A DNA stretch of 64,000 bases from Myxococcales bacterium (GTDB lineage Bacteria; Myxococcota; Myxococcia; Myxococcales; Myxococcaceae): NCBI GenBank assembly GCA_030681895.1, contig JAUXRI010000331.1, forward strand, positions 21,184 to 85,183. The letters run 5' to 3'. The position numbers and the translations under genes were made by a program. Position 1 is the stretch's first letter. Every line of letters begins with the position of its first letter. The notes beneath the pieces were generated by a model, which made no database searches, was not told where the DNA came from, and was given only the letters and a program-made list of their open reading frames with translations. Positions 10,774 through 21,107 of this stretch are shown in pieces.

Positions 10774-11240
10774 AGCGCCTCGCCCTCATGCTGCTCGCCG
10801 TGAGTGTCATGGCCGAGGCTGCGCCCAAGAAGAAGGCGCCGCCGAGACCCCCGCCTTCGAAGCCCGTCACGGTCTCGCTCGCGAGCGTCGTCGACACGTC
10901 CAACACACCGGGAGGCAAGGACGCAGGCGTGGCCGCGCTGAACGCTGCGCTTCTGAAGTGGAAGGTGACGCTCGCGCCACCAGGAGAGAGCGAGGCGGCG
11001 GCGAAGAAGTCGCTCGAGGCGAAGAAGGCCGTCGGCCTCGAGCTCTCGTTGACCCTCAAGACGGGGAAGGGCGAGGCGCTCGATGCGTCGATGATCCTCT
11101 CCACGTACCCGGGCCACGTGCTCAAGGCCGAGTATCGCGCCGGCGGTGGAGGCGGTTCGCTGGTCGATCTCATTCCGCCAGTCGTCGAGCAGCTCGTCTC
11201 CGAGGTGGCGAAGGACGAGGGCTGGGTACGCGCGCCCTGA
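10770..11240 (+). CDS. Small exported hypothetical protein
   Basis: A GTG start overlapping the previous stop by four bases gives 156 residues: a signal peptide (KRLALMLLAVSVMAEA-A), a Lys/Pro-rich stretch (KKKAPPRPPPSKP), then an alpha/beta region with SLASVVDTSNT, SLTLKTGKG and a Gly-rich loop before an amphipathic helix. It is predicted to be periplasmic. No domain recognised. The coupling suggests it works with, or is simply expressed with, the DUF4286-like protein. Confidence 0.65.
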   Translation: MKRLALMLLAVSVMAEAAPKKKAPPRPPPSKPVTVSLASVVDTSNTPGGKDAGVAALNAALLKWKVTLAPPGESEAAAKKSLEAKKAVGLELSLTLKTGKGEALDASMILSTYPGHVLKAEYRAGGGGGSLVDLIPPVVEQLVSEVAKDEGWVRAP

Positions 11241-11300
11241 TGCACCGCGCTACCCCTTCGGCGTGGGGATCATCCCGCTCGTCGCTATGGTGCCCCGCTC

Positions 11301-12677
<1,377 letters not shown>

Positions 12678-12680
12678 GGG

Positions 12681-13271
12681 TCACCCGGCGCGCACCGACT
12701 GCAGCAACGCGTCGAGCAGCAGGCCGGCCTCTTTGCGGGTTCGTTTCGGCTTCGGTGACCGGCTGATCGACATCGCGCCTTCGACGATCGCGCCCTTCAC
12801 CATCGACGCCAGCAGCTCGATCGACAACGGCTTGAGCAGGCCAGCGCCCTGCAGTCGCGCCAGCGTGGTGACGAGGAGCACGCCGGTCTTCGACTCTTCG
12901 ATGCGGCGCCACTCTTCGAGCCCCACGATGCCGGGCGCCTCGTTGTAGGTGATGCGCACCTCGTCTTCGAGGCAACAGTCGAGCACGCGGTGCACGCCGC
13001 AGAGCAGCTGCTCCCAGTCGTCCTCCACGCCCTCCATCGCCTTCGCTGCCTTCTGGGCCACCGAGTCGGCCACGGCCTCGATCACGGCGCGGAGCAGGCC
13101 CTGGCGGTTGACGAAGTGATGGTACAGCGCCCCCGTCGTCAGACCCGCGGCCTCGCAGATCGGCACCACCTCGACCGCTGCCTGACCGCCTCGCGCGAAC
13201 GCCTTGCGAGCCTCGGCCAGCAGCGCCTCACGCGCGGTCTCGCCCCGGCCCTTGATCTTCGTGTTCGCCAT
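12681..13271 (-). CDS. TetR-family transcriptional regulator
   Basis: The 196-residue protein has the family N-terminal helix-turn-helix: REALLAEARKAFARGG, then AGLTTGALYHHFVNRQGLLRAV at about residues 40-65. The C-terminal all-helical half is the ligand and dimer domain (no ligand can be read from it). It is divergent from the 351-residue gene at 13316, and the 44-base gap between the two starts holds an obvious palindromic operator, so it most likely represses itself and that neighbour. Confidence 0.92.
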   Translation of the reverse strand: MANTKIKGRGETAREALLAEARKAFARGGQAAVEVVPICEAAGLTTGALYHHFVNRQGLLRAVIEAVADSVAQKAAKAMEGVEDDWEQLLCGVHRVLDCCLEDEVRITYNEAPGIVGLEEWRRIEESKTGVLLVTTLARLQGAGLLKPLSIELLASMVKGAIVEGAMSISRSPKPKRTRKEAGLLLDALLQSVRAG

Positions 13272-13274
13272 GTC

Positions 13275-13300
13275 GTAAACCGATTACGTAATCCGATTAC
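13275..13300. promoter_or_regulatory. TetR operator: overlapping palindromes
   Basis: GATTACGTAATC (13282-13293) is a perfect 12-base palindrome. It overlaps a second inverted repeat, GTAAT-CCG-ATTAC (13288-13300), and a third, looser one starting GTAA at 13275. The site lies 4 bases from the TetR start and ends just before the GGAGAAAG ribosome site of the divergent gene, an ideal position for autorepression and for blocking that neighbour. Confidence 0.75.
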
Positions 13301-13315
13301 GGAGAAAGAACCACC

Positions 13316-14371
13316 ATGCCCAAGGTTACCAGTGGAACCCCGCCGCTTCGCCCGTCATCAACCAGCCCTCACGCGCCGACGCCGGCCCCGACGAGCGCGA
13401 AGGCCAACCCGCCGACCGGAGGCGCCTGGGGCAGCACCCGCGCAACCAGCCTCGAAGAGCGCCGCGCCGCGGCCACGAGCGTCACCACCAGCGTGGCGAC
13501 CCTGAGCGACACCGAGCGTGCAGCGGTGGTCGAGAAGAAGGCGACGTGCCCCTTCATCGGCGCGGCGGTGAAGGGCGGCGACCTGAAGGTGCGCAACGAT
13601 GCGAACAAGCCGCTGGCCAGCATCGACGACGTGGCCGCGCTGGGGAACACGGGGCCGGGCAGCAACCTGGGCGAGGTGCTCCGGCTCTTCGCGCAGGGCA
13701 ACCACGCCTTCATGGAGGGATCGTCTGGCAGGCTCGACACGCCCGCGCCGCTGGGCACCTTCAGCCTCGACTTCCCCGGTTCGCAGGGCTCACACGCCGG
13801 CCACAGCGGCATTCTCCAGGGTGATCCAACGGCGCTGAACTCAGGCCGTCTGAGCGAGAAGGACTTCGCGCGCCTCACCCGGTTCGCGAAGAACGGCGTG
13901 GTGACACGCTCCGACATCGGCCGCTTCATCGCCGAGAACGTGCACGCAGACCCGAACGCGAAGGCGCCAGGCGTGAAGACCGGCCTGGTGCTGGCGAAGG
14001 ACTTCGCGAAGCTCGTCGGTGAGGTCGGCCAGAGCGTCGCCGATCGCGCCCATGGCCAGACGAACCCCGAGCAGGACCGGCGCGTGCTCGAGAAGCTCAC
14101 CAAGGTGCTGGGTGATGACAACCTGATCGGCTCGGCTGGTGAGTTCGGCTTGTTGGCCACGTTCCTGATGAACAGCCCGAAGACGAAGCAGGTCGGTGGA
14201 GAGCCCGCGTTCGCAGTCGACGATCTGAAGGCGATGTTCGTCGAGAAGCGCCTGCCCGAGGGGTGGGAGACCTGGAAGAAGACGGCGGGCGATTGGGTCG
14301 CGAATACCTCGGCGCTCGCGTTCGCGGCCGAGAAGGCACGGCGGCGACTCGCGCACGGCGAAGGCGAATGA
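13316..14371 (+). CDS. TetR-controlled protein, possibly heme-thiolate peroxidase-like
   Basis: The 351-residue protein begins with a Pro/Ser/Thr-rich disordered stretch (to about residue 40). The body has a CPFIGAAVKGGDL motif (Cys near residue 79), FSLDFPGSQGSHAGHSGIL, and VVTRSDIGRFIAENV, and is otherwise helical. The Cys-Pro followed by a later acidic/His segment recalls family-2 (chloroperoxidase-like, heme-thiolate) peroxidases, but the Glu-His-Asp signature is not clear, so this is only a suggestion. There is no signal peptide. GGAGAAAG lies 7 bases before the ATG. It shares the operator with the divergent TetR gene and is probably induced by that regulator's ligand. Function otherwise unknown. 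Confidence 0.7.
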   Translation: MPKVTSGTPPLRPSSTSPHAPTPAPTSAKANPPTGGAWGSTRATSLEERRAAATSVTTSVATLSDTERAAVVEKKATCPFIGAAVKGGDLKVRNDANKPLASIDDVAALGNTGPGSNLGEVLRLFAQGNHAFMEGSSGRLDTPAPLGTFSLDFPGSQGSHAGHSGILQGDPTALNSGRLSEKDFARLTRFAKNGVVTRSDIGRFIAENVHADPNAKAPGVKTGLVLAKDFAKLVGEVGQSVADRAHGQTNPEQDRRVLEKLTKVLGDDNLIGSAGEFGLLATFLMNSPKTKQVGGEPAFAVDDLKAMFVEKRLPEGWETWKKTAGDWVANTSALAFAAEKARRRLAHGEGE

Positions 14372-14382
14372 CGTCACCGCCG

Positions 14383-15756
14383 TCAGAGCGTGTTGCCGGC
14401 CTGCGCCGCAAGCCTGGTTCGCAGCGTCGCGTCGGCCGGGTCGAGCGTGATCGCGTACGGGCGCACCCAGCCCGTCGTGCCGTTGCAGCCGACGCCGAAC
14501 TGAAGTGGTGACGTGCTCCCCGGCGCGACCTGCACGTTGATGGCGTCGATGCGGCCGCCCGACTCGCAGCGCGTCGCGTGATCGGCCTGCGAGCCCACGT
14601 CCTTCGAGTGCGGCACCCGTCGCACGAAGCTGTTCTCGAACCGAAGGCGCGCGCCGTCTTGCGCCTGCACGCCGAACGATTCCCGGTACGGCGCGAGGAA
14701 CGCCCAGTCGAACATTCGCCAGTCGTCGAAGAAGCAGTTCCACAGATCGATGACGCCGTACCGCGCTTGTGGATGCCGCCGGCCCGTCGCGGTCGTCAGG
14801 ATGTGATGCATCGACACCGTGATGGTCGAGTCGACCGCCTGTGGCGCGTCGCCGTTACCGATGAGCACGAACTTCTCCCACCCTTCGATCTTCAGCCACG
14901 AGAGCGTGATGTCGCGGCTGCCGAAGACGATCGAGATCGCCTCGTCGACGTTGGCGCTGTCGCCACGGCTCTGCGTGGTGGCGCGGAAGGTGACGTGATC
15001 GATGACGACGCGCTCGCTGGGGCCGTTGGGGTCTCCGATGCGCAACCCGTCTTCGCTGTTGGGCCCCACGTCTTCGATCGCCAGGTTGGTGATGATGACG
15101 TCGTCGCTGCCCGCGAGGATGAAGCCCTTGCCGGTCACCGTCACCTGATAGCCGCGCCCGTCGATGGAGATGTTCGAAGGGACGAGGAGTGGGGCAGTGA
15201 GCGTGATGACGCCGTTCAGATCGAAGCGGATGACGCGGGGCACGGTCGCGGTGTCGAGCGCCTCGCGCAACGTGCCAGGGCCCGAGTTCGCGGTTGAAGT
15301 GACGAGCACTTCGTCATGACCCGGTTGCCAGCCACCGCGCGTCGCTGCGCCGAAGCCCTCGATGGGGAAGAGGCCTGGTGGACCGGCGTCGATGAGCCCC
15401 GCGTCGAGCATGCCGGAGTCGGCGGTGCCGGAGTCGATCGATCCCGCGTCGAGCACGCCCGAGTCGATCGGTCCCGCATCGACCACGCCAGCGTCGACGG
15501 TGCCCGAGTCGGCGAGCCCGGAATCAGGTGCCAGCCCGGCGTCCAGCTCGGTGCCCGCGTCAGGCTCGGTGGTGCCGGAGTCCACGGCCGCTCCAGCGTC
15601 GAGCGGCCCGGCATCCACGCTTCCGGCATCGGCGCGAACGGAGCCTGCGTCGACGACAGCGCCGCCATCGAAGGTCGGTCCAGCATCAGGGAAAAGAGGC
15701 ACGACGCCACCGCAACCGGCGACCACCACCACTGCGCTGATCAGGAACGCCCGCAC
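14383..15756 (-). CDS. Pectate lyase family 1-like lipoprotein
   Basis: The gene encodes about 457 residues: a lipoprotein signal peptide ending VVVVAGC, a 100-residue linker made of DSG, DAG and VDAG repeats, then a right-handed beta-helix from about residue 130. The helix carries NSGPGTLREAL, IDGRGYQVTV, VVIDHVTF, NVDEAISI (acidic calcium-binding position) and RHPQARYG, which matches the catalytic RxPxxR motif of polysaccharide lyase family 1. It is predicted to sit at the cell surface and cleave pectate-like polyuronides by beta-elimination. I prefer the GTG at 15756, which has AAGGG 8 bases upstream; a GTG at 15780 would add eight residues. Substrate is inferred from the family only. Nothing nearby suggests a pectin-use cluster. 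Confidence 0.85.
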   Translation of the reverse strand: MRAFLISAVVVVAGCGGVVPLFPDAGPTFDGGAVVDAGSVRADAGSVDAGPLDAGAAVDSGTTEPDAGTELDAGLAPDSGLADSGTVDAGVVDAGPIDSGVLDAGSIDSGTADSGMLDAGLIDAGPPGLFPIEGFGAATRGGWQPGHDEVLVTSTANSGPGTLREALDTATVPRVIRFDLNGVITLTAPLLVPSNISIDGRGYQVTVTGKGFILAGSDDVIITNLAIEDVGPNSEDGLRIGDPNGPSERVVIDHVTFRATTQSRGDSANVDEAISIVFGSRDITLSWLKIEGWEKFVLIGNGDAPQAVDSTITVSMHHILTTATGRRHPQARYGVIDLWNCFFDDWRMFDWAFLAPYRESFGVQAQDGARLRFENSFVRRVPHSKDVGSQADHATRCESGGRIDAINVQVAPGSTSPLQFGVGCNGTTGWVRPYAITLDPADATLRTRLAAQAGNTL

Positions 15757-15813
15757 GAGGCGGGCCCTTACTGACTCCACGGACGCGGGTGCAACTGCGC
15801 GCCCGAATCAGCC

Positions 15814-16308
15814 TCACGGCACCGCGGCGAGTGCGCTGGCCGGCTTGTACCGAGACCACCCTCGGCCCGCGATCTGGGTCAGCGGAATCGGCTTCGCGCC
15901 CCGCGCCCGCGTCACCTGACGGGCGTTCCGCTGAACGACTCTGTCCTGCGCCCACTCGGCGATCGCCAGCTGCGCCTCGATGTGAATGTCGGTGAAGAGC
16001 ACGCTGACCTGCGTTCCAGCCGTGGCGCCCGTGCGGCCGAGCACGCGGCCCGCTGCGACGATGGGGCCGTCGACGTTCGGCAGGTGAAAACGCACCAGCA
16101 CCGAGTCTCCCAGCGGCGGCGCCGTGGTGACGAACGCTGCTCCTTCGGGCGAGAGGTCGCCGAAGCACGAACGCGAGCGGCCGCTCGGCTCCCGAACATC
16201 AAGGGCGATTTCGAAGCGCGGGTAGTCGCGGCGCTCTTCGTTGCGGCGGGTCTCGAACTGCACCGTGCGGTCTCCACGGCGATCGCGATTTCGGCGTTCA
16301 CGCATCAT
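15814..16308 (-). CDS. PilZ-domain protein
   Basis: The protein of about 164 residues has a basic N-terminus (MMRERRNRDRRGDR) followed by a PilZ domain: RRNEERRDYPRFEIALDV supplies the RxxxR-type motif and DLSPEGAAF stands in for the D/NxSxxG motif, both used to bind cyclic di-GMP. A C-terminal basic tail follows. PilZ proteins relay cyclic di-GMP signals to motility or polymer export; two GGDEF/receiver-type or receiver proteins occur elsewhere in this window. The start is uncertain: the frame extends to a GTG at 16446, but the added residues look like non-coding translation. Confidence 0.75.
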   Translation of the reverse strand: MMRERRNRDRRGDRTVQFETRRNEERRDYPRFEIALDVREPSGRSRSCFGDLSPEGAAFVTTAPPLGDSVLVRFHLPNVDGPIVAAGRVLGRTGATAGTQVSVLFTDIHIEAQLAIAEWAQDRVVQRNARQVTRARGAKPIPLTQIAGRGWSRYKPASALAAVP

Positions 16309-16523
16309 GTGCGACACGGTGCCACGGGCCTGTCGCCTCGCCAGTTTTCGGCCTCGGCGCCTGGTGACGGTGATCAGTCCGGTCGTCCCGAAAATCCCCA
16401 CCACGGCCGGTTGCGTCAGCTGGCCTGCGACCGCCAGCACGGGCACCCCCGCGGAGGCTTTTGACAGACGGGCAAGAGGTGTATGGGCCGCCTCGGACGT
16501 TCGAGCGCAGGCGAGGAGTTTCG

Positions 16524-17588
16524 ATGGATATCCAGATTTCGAAGACCACCACGCCGAAGTCGAGGCCTCCCGAGGCCGAGCTGGGGTTCGGGCGCTTCTT
16601 CAGCGACCACCTCTTCGCGATGGATTTCACCGCCGAGAAGGGCTGGCACGACCCCCGAATCCAGCCCTACGGCCCGTTCCAGGTCGACCCGGCTGCCGGC
16701 GTCTTCCACTACGGCCAGGCGATGTTCGAAGGCTCGAAGGCCTTCTGCGGCGACGACGGCGTGCTGCGCCTGTTCCGCCCGACGGCCCACGCCGAGCGCA
16801 TGATGGCTGGAGCCCCGCGCCTGTGCATGCCGACCCCCTCGGCCGAGCAGATGGTCGAGGCGTGCAAGGCGCTGGTGCGCGTCGACGCCGACTGGGTGCC
16901 GAAGGCCTCGGGCACCTCGCTGTACCTGCGGCCCACGTTGATCGCGACCGAGGGTTTCCTCGGCGTGCGGCCCGCCAACGAGTACCGGTACTTCATCATC
17001 GCGTCGCCCGTCGGCAGCTACTACGGCGGCAGTGGCCTCAAGCCCGTGCGCATCTGGGTCGAGACCGTCGATGTCCGCGCCCCGCGTGGTGGGCTCGGGG
17101 CGGCGAAGGCCGGCGCCAACTACGCCGCCAGCCTGCACGCCGCGGTGAAGGCCAAGAAGGCCGGCTTCGACCAGGTGCTGTGGCTCGATGGCCAGACGCA
17201 CGAGCTGGTGGAGGAGGTCGGCACGATGAACCTCTTCGCGCTCCTCGGGAACACGCTCATCACGCCGCCGTTGTCCGACTCCATCCTCGCCGGCGTGACG
17301 CGTGACTCGGTCATCACCCTCGCGAAGGACCTGGGCCTGGGCGTCGAGCAGCGCGCGTTGTCGGTGAAGGAACTCCGCGCGGCGCACGCGAAAGGCGAGC
17401 TCCGTGAGGTCTTCGGCACGGGCACCGCCGCCGTCGTCAGCCCCGTCGGAGAGCTTGCCTTCGCCGGTGAGACCCTGCGAATCAACGACGGCGCGCCCGG
17501 GGCGATCGGCCTCAAGTTGTACGAGACGATCACCGGCATCCAGCGGGGCGCCTTGAAGGACGCCCACGGCTGGATGGTCACCGTCTGA
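16524..17588 (+). CDS. ilvE: Branched-chain amino acid aminotransferase
   Basis: This PLP-dependent fold-IV transaminase interconverts leucine, isoleucine or valine and their 2-oxo acids with glutamate/2-oxoglutarate. The 354-residue length is that of the longer (BCAT/class II) branch. Motifs: YGPFQVDPAAGVFHYGQAMFEG, LYLRPTLIATE, the PLP lysine in AAKAGANYAASL (Lys195), and EEVGTMNLF. GAGGAG lies 5 bases before the ATG; a frame extension to 16461 lacks support. It converges with pntB, 6 bases apart. The carboxylase genes at 24-28 kb could act further down the leucine route, so a role in catabolism as well as synthesis is possible. Confidence 0.93.
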   Translation: MDIQISKTTTPKSRPPEAELGFGRFFSDHLFAMDFTAEKGWHDPRIQPYGPFQVDPAAGVFHYGQAMFEGSKAFCGDDGVLRLFRPTAHAERMMAGAPRLCMPTPSAEQMVEACKALVRVDADWVPKASGTSLYLRPTLIATEGFLGVRPANEYRYFIIASPVGSYYGGSGLKPVRIWVETVDVRAPRGGLGAAKAGANYAASLHAAVKAKKAGFDQVLWLDGQTHELVEEVGTMNLFALLGNTLITPPLSDSILAGVTRDSVITLAKDLGLGVEQRALSVKELRAAHAKGELREVFGTGTAAVVSPVGELAFAGETLRINDGAPGAIGLKLYETITGIQRGALKDAHGWMVTV

Positions 17589-17594
17589 CGTCGT

Positions 17595-19034
17595 CTACTT
17601 CCTGACTGCGGCGACCAGCGCGTCGATGCTCTTCTTCGCGTCACCGAAGAGCATGCGCGTGCCTTCGAGCGTGAAGAGCGGGTTCTCGACGCCGGCGTAA
17701 CCTGCCGCCATGCCGCGCTTGAGCACCACGGTGAGCTTCGCCTTCCAGCACTCGAGCACCGGCATGCCGTAGATGCTGGAGCTGGGATCAGTCAGGGCGC
17801 CCGGGTTCACGATGTCGTTGGCGCCGATGACGAGCACCACGTCGGTCTGCGGGAAGTCGGCGTTGATGTGCTCCATCTCGAGCACGATGTCGTAGTGAAC
17901 GCCCGCTTCGGCGAGCAGCACGTTCATGTGGCCCGGGAGCCGGCCGGCGACGGGGTGAATCGCGAAGCGCACGGTGACGCCGCGCTCCTTGAGGCTGCGG
18001 GTCAGCTCGTTCACCGCGCTCTGGGCCCGTGAGACGGCCATGCCGTAGCCGGGAATGATGATGACCTGCCGCGCCTGCATCAGCGCCTCGGCCACCTCGT
18101 CGGCCTTCATCTCACGCACTTCGCCGGTGATCGCCGCGCTGGCCGTCGAGGGCTTCGCGTCGCCGGTGCCGAAGCCACCGAACACCACGCTCAAGATGGA
18201 GCGGTTCATCGCGCGACACATGATGATCGACAGAATCGTGCCCGAGCTGCCGACGAGCGCGCCGGTGACGATGAGCAGATCGTTCGACAGCATGAAGCCG
18301 GCAGCCGCGGCAGCCCAGCCCGAGTAGCTGTTCAAGAGCGACACCACGACCGGCATGTCCGCGCCGCCGATGGCCATCACCAGGTGAATGCCGATCAGCG
18401 ACGCGAGCACGGTCATGCCCACCAGCAACCAGACGCCGTTGGGAGCGCCGCCCTGCACAAAAGGCACGGCCCCACCGATGATGGCGGCCGCGACGAGGAA
18501 GTTGAGCGCGTGACGGCCGGGGAGCAGCAGCGGCTTGCCCGAGATGGTGCCCTTGAGCTTGCCCCAGGCGATGATCGAGCCGGTGAAGGTGATCGCGCCG
18601 ACCGCGACGCCGACCCACACCTCGACCTCGTGGACGACCTTCGCCACCTCGTCGGTGGAGACGCCGTGCGGGTGCAGGTAGCTCGAGAAGCCGACCAGCA
18701 CCGCCGCGAGGCCCACGAAGCTGTGCAGCACCGCGACGAGCTCGGGCATGCCCGTCATCTCGACGCGTCTGGCGAGTCCCGCTCCGATGAAGAAGCCGAC
18801 GCCGATGGCGCCTGCCAGCATCGCCAGGCCCACGCCGCGCAGGTGCAGCTCCGAGGCGGCAGGATCGTGCGCGCCCAGAATCCACGTGACCATGGCGACG
18901 GCGACGGCGACCGCCATGCCCACCATGCCCAGCTCGTTGCCTTGCGCCGCCGTGTCTTGTCGCGAGAGCCCCGCGAGCGAACGAATGAAGAGCACGCCCG
19001 CCGACAGGTAGGCGACCACCAGGACGCCGTTCAT
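17595..19034 (-). CDS. pntB: NAD(P) transhydrogenase subunit beta
   Basis: The 479-residue protein has about nine hydrophobic helices in the first 290 residues, then the NADP-binding domain III: IIPGYGMAVSRAQ, FAIHPVAGRLPGHMNVLLAEA, VVLVIGANDIVNPGA, MPVLECWKA and KRGMAAGYAGVENPL, all family hallmarks. With PntA it uses the proton gradient to reduce NADP with NADH in the cytoplasmic membrane. Its ATG overlaps the pntA stop (ATGA), so translation is coupled. GGAGG stands 6 bases upstream inside the end of pntA. Confidence 0.96.
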   Translation of the reverse strand: MNGVLVVAYLSAGVLFIRSLAGLSRQDTAAQGNELGMVGMAVAVAVAMVTWILGAHDPAASELHLRGVGLAMLAGAIGVGFFIGAGLARRVEMTGMPELVAVLHSFVGLAAVLVGFSSYLHPHGVSTDEVAKVVHEVEVWVGVAVGAITFTGSIIAWGKLKGTISGKPLLLPGRHALNFLVAAAIIGGAVPFVQGGAPNGVWLLVGMTVLASLIGIHLVMAIGGADMPVVVSLLNSYSGWAAAAAGFMLSNDLLIVTGALVGSSGTILSIIMCRAMNRSILSVVFGGFGTGDAKPSTASAAITGEVREMKADEVAEALMQARQVIIIPGYGMAVSRAQSAVNELTRSLKERGVTVRFAIHPVAGRLPGHMNVLLAEAGVHYDIVLEMEHINADFPQTDVVLVIGANDIVNPGALTDPSSSIYGMPVLECWKAKLTVVLKRGMAAGYAGVENPLFTLEGTRMLFGDAKKSIDALVAAVRK

Positions 19035-20617
19035 CGGTGACCTCCTGACGACGACGACGGCGGGGAGTCACCACGCTGGAACATCTTCAACATGCGCTCG
19101 GTGACGAGGAAGCCGCCCGAGATGTTGATGGTCGCGAAGAAGACCGCCAGGACGCCCAGGACCGAGGCGAGGTCGATGCCGTCGCCCACCTGCAGCAGAC
19201 CGCCGACGATGATGATGCCCGAGATGGCGTTCGTCACGCTCATGAGAGGCGTGTGGAGCGCGGGCGTCACCGACCAGACGACCTGCCAGCCGATGAAGCA
19301 GGCGAGCACGAAGACGGTGGAGTGCTGGAGGAAGTCGGACGGCGCGAAGCGGCCGAGGCCGAAGAGGCCGCCGATCAACACCAGCCCCGCCACGGTGCTG
19401 CCCCAGGCGTTGCGGTTGGGCGCGTTGACGTTGGTCTGCGCCGGCTTCGCGTCGGGCGGCGGCACGTGCGCGACCACAGGCGCCGGGCTGGGCTCCTTCG
19501 CAGGGAGCGGCGGCAGCACCTCGCCCTGATGGAGGAGCAGCGCTGGCCGCACCACGTCGTTCTCGAGCGGAATCGACAGCGTGTCGCCCGTGCCGAGCTC
19601 GCCGGTGAGGTGCACCAGGTTCATCGCGAAGAAGCGGCTCGAGGTCGCCGCCATGCGGCTGGCGAGATCGATGAAGCCGAGAATCTTCACGCCGTTGTGC
19701 ACCACGACTTCGCCGGGCTTCGTGAGCTCGCAGTTGCCGCCTTGCTCCGAGGCCATGTCGACGATGACGGAGCCGGGCTTGAGCGCCTCGACGACGTCTC
19801 GCGGCACCAGCGTCGGCGCCTTCGTGCCAGGCACCAGCGCGGTCGTGATGATGACGTCGACCTCTTTCGCCTGTGCCTTGAACAACGCCATCTCGGCGGC
19901 GATGAACTCGGGGCTCATCACCTTCGCGTAGCCGCCGGAGCCCTCACCGCTCTCCTTCACCTTCACTTCGAGGAACTGGGCGCCGAGCGACTCGACCTGC
20001 TCACGCGCTGCGGCGCGGGTGTCGAAGGCGCGAACCTGCGCGCCGAGGGCACGGGCCGCCCCGACCGCCGCGAGCCCGGCCACGCCAGCGCCGATGATCA
20101 ACACCTTCGCAGGAGGCGTCGAGCCAGCCGCGGTGACCTGCGGGCCCATGAAGCCCTGGAGGTGCGAGGCGGCTTCGACGACGGCGCGATAGCCGGCGAG
20201 GTTGGCCTGCGACGACAGCACGTCCATCTTCTGGGCGCGGGTGACGCGGGGAATGCGCTCGAGCGCCAGCGCCGTGGCCTTCTTCGCCTTGAGCGCGTCG
20301 ACGAGCCCCGGGTTCCGCTCGGGCTGCATCAACGAGACGATGAAGGCGCCCTCCTTCAGTGAGGCGACCTCGGCCAGCGTCGGCGGCCGCACTTTGTAGA
20401 TGGTGTCGTAGCTCCAGACCGAGTCGACGATCGTCGCGCCTGCGTCGACGTACGACTGGTCCGAGTAGCCAGCGGCCAGGCCTGCGCCGCGCTGGACGTG
20501 AACGACGAGACCGCGGGTCGACAGCTTCTTCACCGATTCCGGCGTCGCTCCCACGCGTTGCTCGCTGGGGAGCGATTCCTTCGGCACTCCAATGATCGAT
20601 GACACGGCGCGCACCAT
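19031..20617 (-). CDS. pntA: NAD(P) transhydrogenase subunit alpha
   Basis: The 528-residue fused alpha subunit holds the soluble NAD-binding domain I (IIGVPKESLPSEQRVGATP, LIIGAGVAGLAAVGAARALGA, VDMASEQGGNCELT) and, after a Pro/Ala linker near residues 385-415, the four-helix membrane part of domain II (VFVLACFIGWQVVWSVTPALHTPLMSVTNAISG). This is the E. coli-type fusion, not the split form. Start: the ATG at 20617 is used, but a GTG 12 bases in (giving SSIIGVPKES) is equally possible since neither has a clear ribosome site. It heads the pntAB operon; a small membrane-protein gene lies 73 bases upstream on the same strand. Confidence 0.95.
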   Translation of the reverse strand: MVRAVSSIIGVPKESLPSEQRVGATPESVKKLSTRGLVVHVQRGAGLAAGYSDQSYVDAGATIVDSVWSYDTIYKVRPPTLAEVASLKEGAFIVSLMQPERNPGLVDALKAKKATALALERIPRVTRAQKMDVLSSQANLAGYRAVVEAASHLQGFMGPQVTAAGSTPPAKVLIIGAGVAGLAAVGAARALGAQVRAFDTRAAAREQVESLGAQFLEVKVKESGEGSGGYAKVMSPEFIAAEMALFKAQAKEVDVIITTALVPGTKAPTLVPRDVVEALKPGSVIVDMASEQGGNCELTKPGEVVVHNGVKILGFIDLASRMAATSSRFFAMNLVHLTGELGTGDTLSIPLENDVVRPALLLHQGEVLPPLPAKEPSPAPVVAHVPPPDAKPAQTNVNAPNRNAWGSTVAGLVLIGGLFGLGRFAPSDFLQHSTVFVLACFIGWQVVWSVTPALHTPLMSVTNAISGIIIVGGLLQVGDGIDLASVLGVLAVFFATINISGGFLVTERMLKMFQRGDSPPSSSSGGHR

Positions 20618-20690
20618 CGCCGACCACCGCCCACGTCACAAAGGAATCTTCTGGCCCATCACGCGTGGCCATCAGCCACGGTTGGCGCAC

Positions 20691-20996
20691 TCAGAACGGC
20701 AGCCCCTTGCCCGAGAGCAAGTCGAGGCCGAGGCGAGCCAACGCGAAGGGGAGCGTCATCGGCAGGGCCTGCATCACCAGCACCGCGCCGCCATGGGTCG
20801 CCAGCGCCCCCAGCGGGTGGTCGAACTTCGCCACCACGAAGCTCGTCACTGCCGCGAAGGCCGCGAACCAACCCCAGAAGAGCGCCACCGTTGCGAAGCC
20901 CGAGAGCACGAACACCGCCTTGATGGTGAACAGCAGGCCCGCCACCACCCAGACGCCGAGAATGCCGAGGTGCACCAGGTTCTTCATCGCCTTCAT
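20691..20996 (-). CDS. Small membrane protein upstream of pntAB
   Basis: A protein of 101 residues, MKAMKNLVHLGILGVWVVAG, with three or so hydrophobic helices separated by short polar loops (VAKFDHPLGALATHGG) and a Gly/Leu-rich end. GGAG lies 8 bases before the ATG. No family recognised. It is divergent from the LysR gene (111 bases between starts) and may be controlled by it. It is on the same strand as pntAB, so co-transcription with the transhydrogenase is possible. Confidence 0.7.
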   Translation of the reverse strand: MKAMKNLVHLGILGVWVVAGLLFTIKAVFVLSGFATVALFWGWFAAFAAVTSFVVAKFDHPLGALATHGGAVLVMQALPMTLPFALARLGLDLLSGKGLPF

Positions 20997-21089
20997 GTCG
21001 TTGCTCCGTGTGTGGGCGTCGTCGCGCCCGTTGGTGATGATTCAACGCCAGAATCGTCAATCAGGTGCAGGACAAGAATTGAGCTCATC

Positions 21090-21106
21090 GATTACCATTG
21101 GGTATC
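21090..21106. promoter_or_regulatory. Candidate LysR-type operator
   Basis: GAT-N11-ATC fits the T-N11-A pattern of LysR-family sites. It sits directly before the LysR start and within the region divergent to the small membrane protein gene, the usual place for autoregulation. Confidence 0.4.
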
Positions 21107-21107
21107 A

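Noticed and set aside
16309..16446. Longer PilZ protein starting at the GTG 16446
   Set aside because: The additional residues are not conserved-looking and no ribosome site precedes the GTG, so a start at 16308 is preferred.
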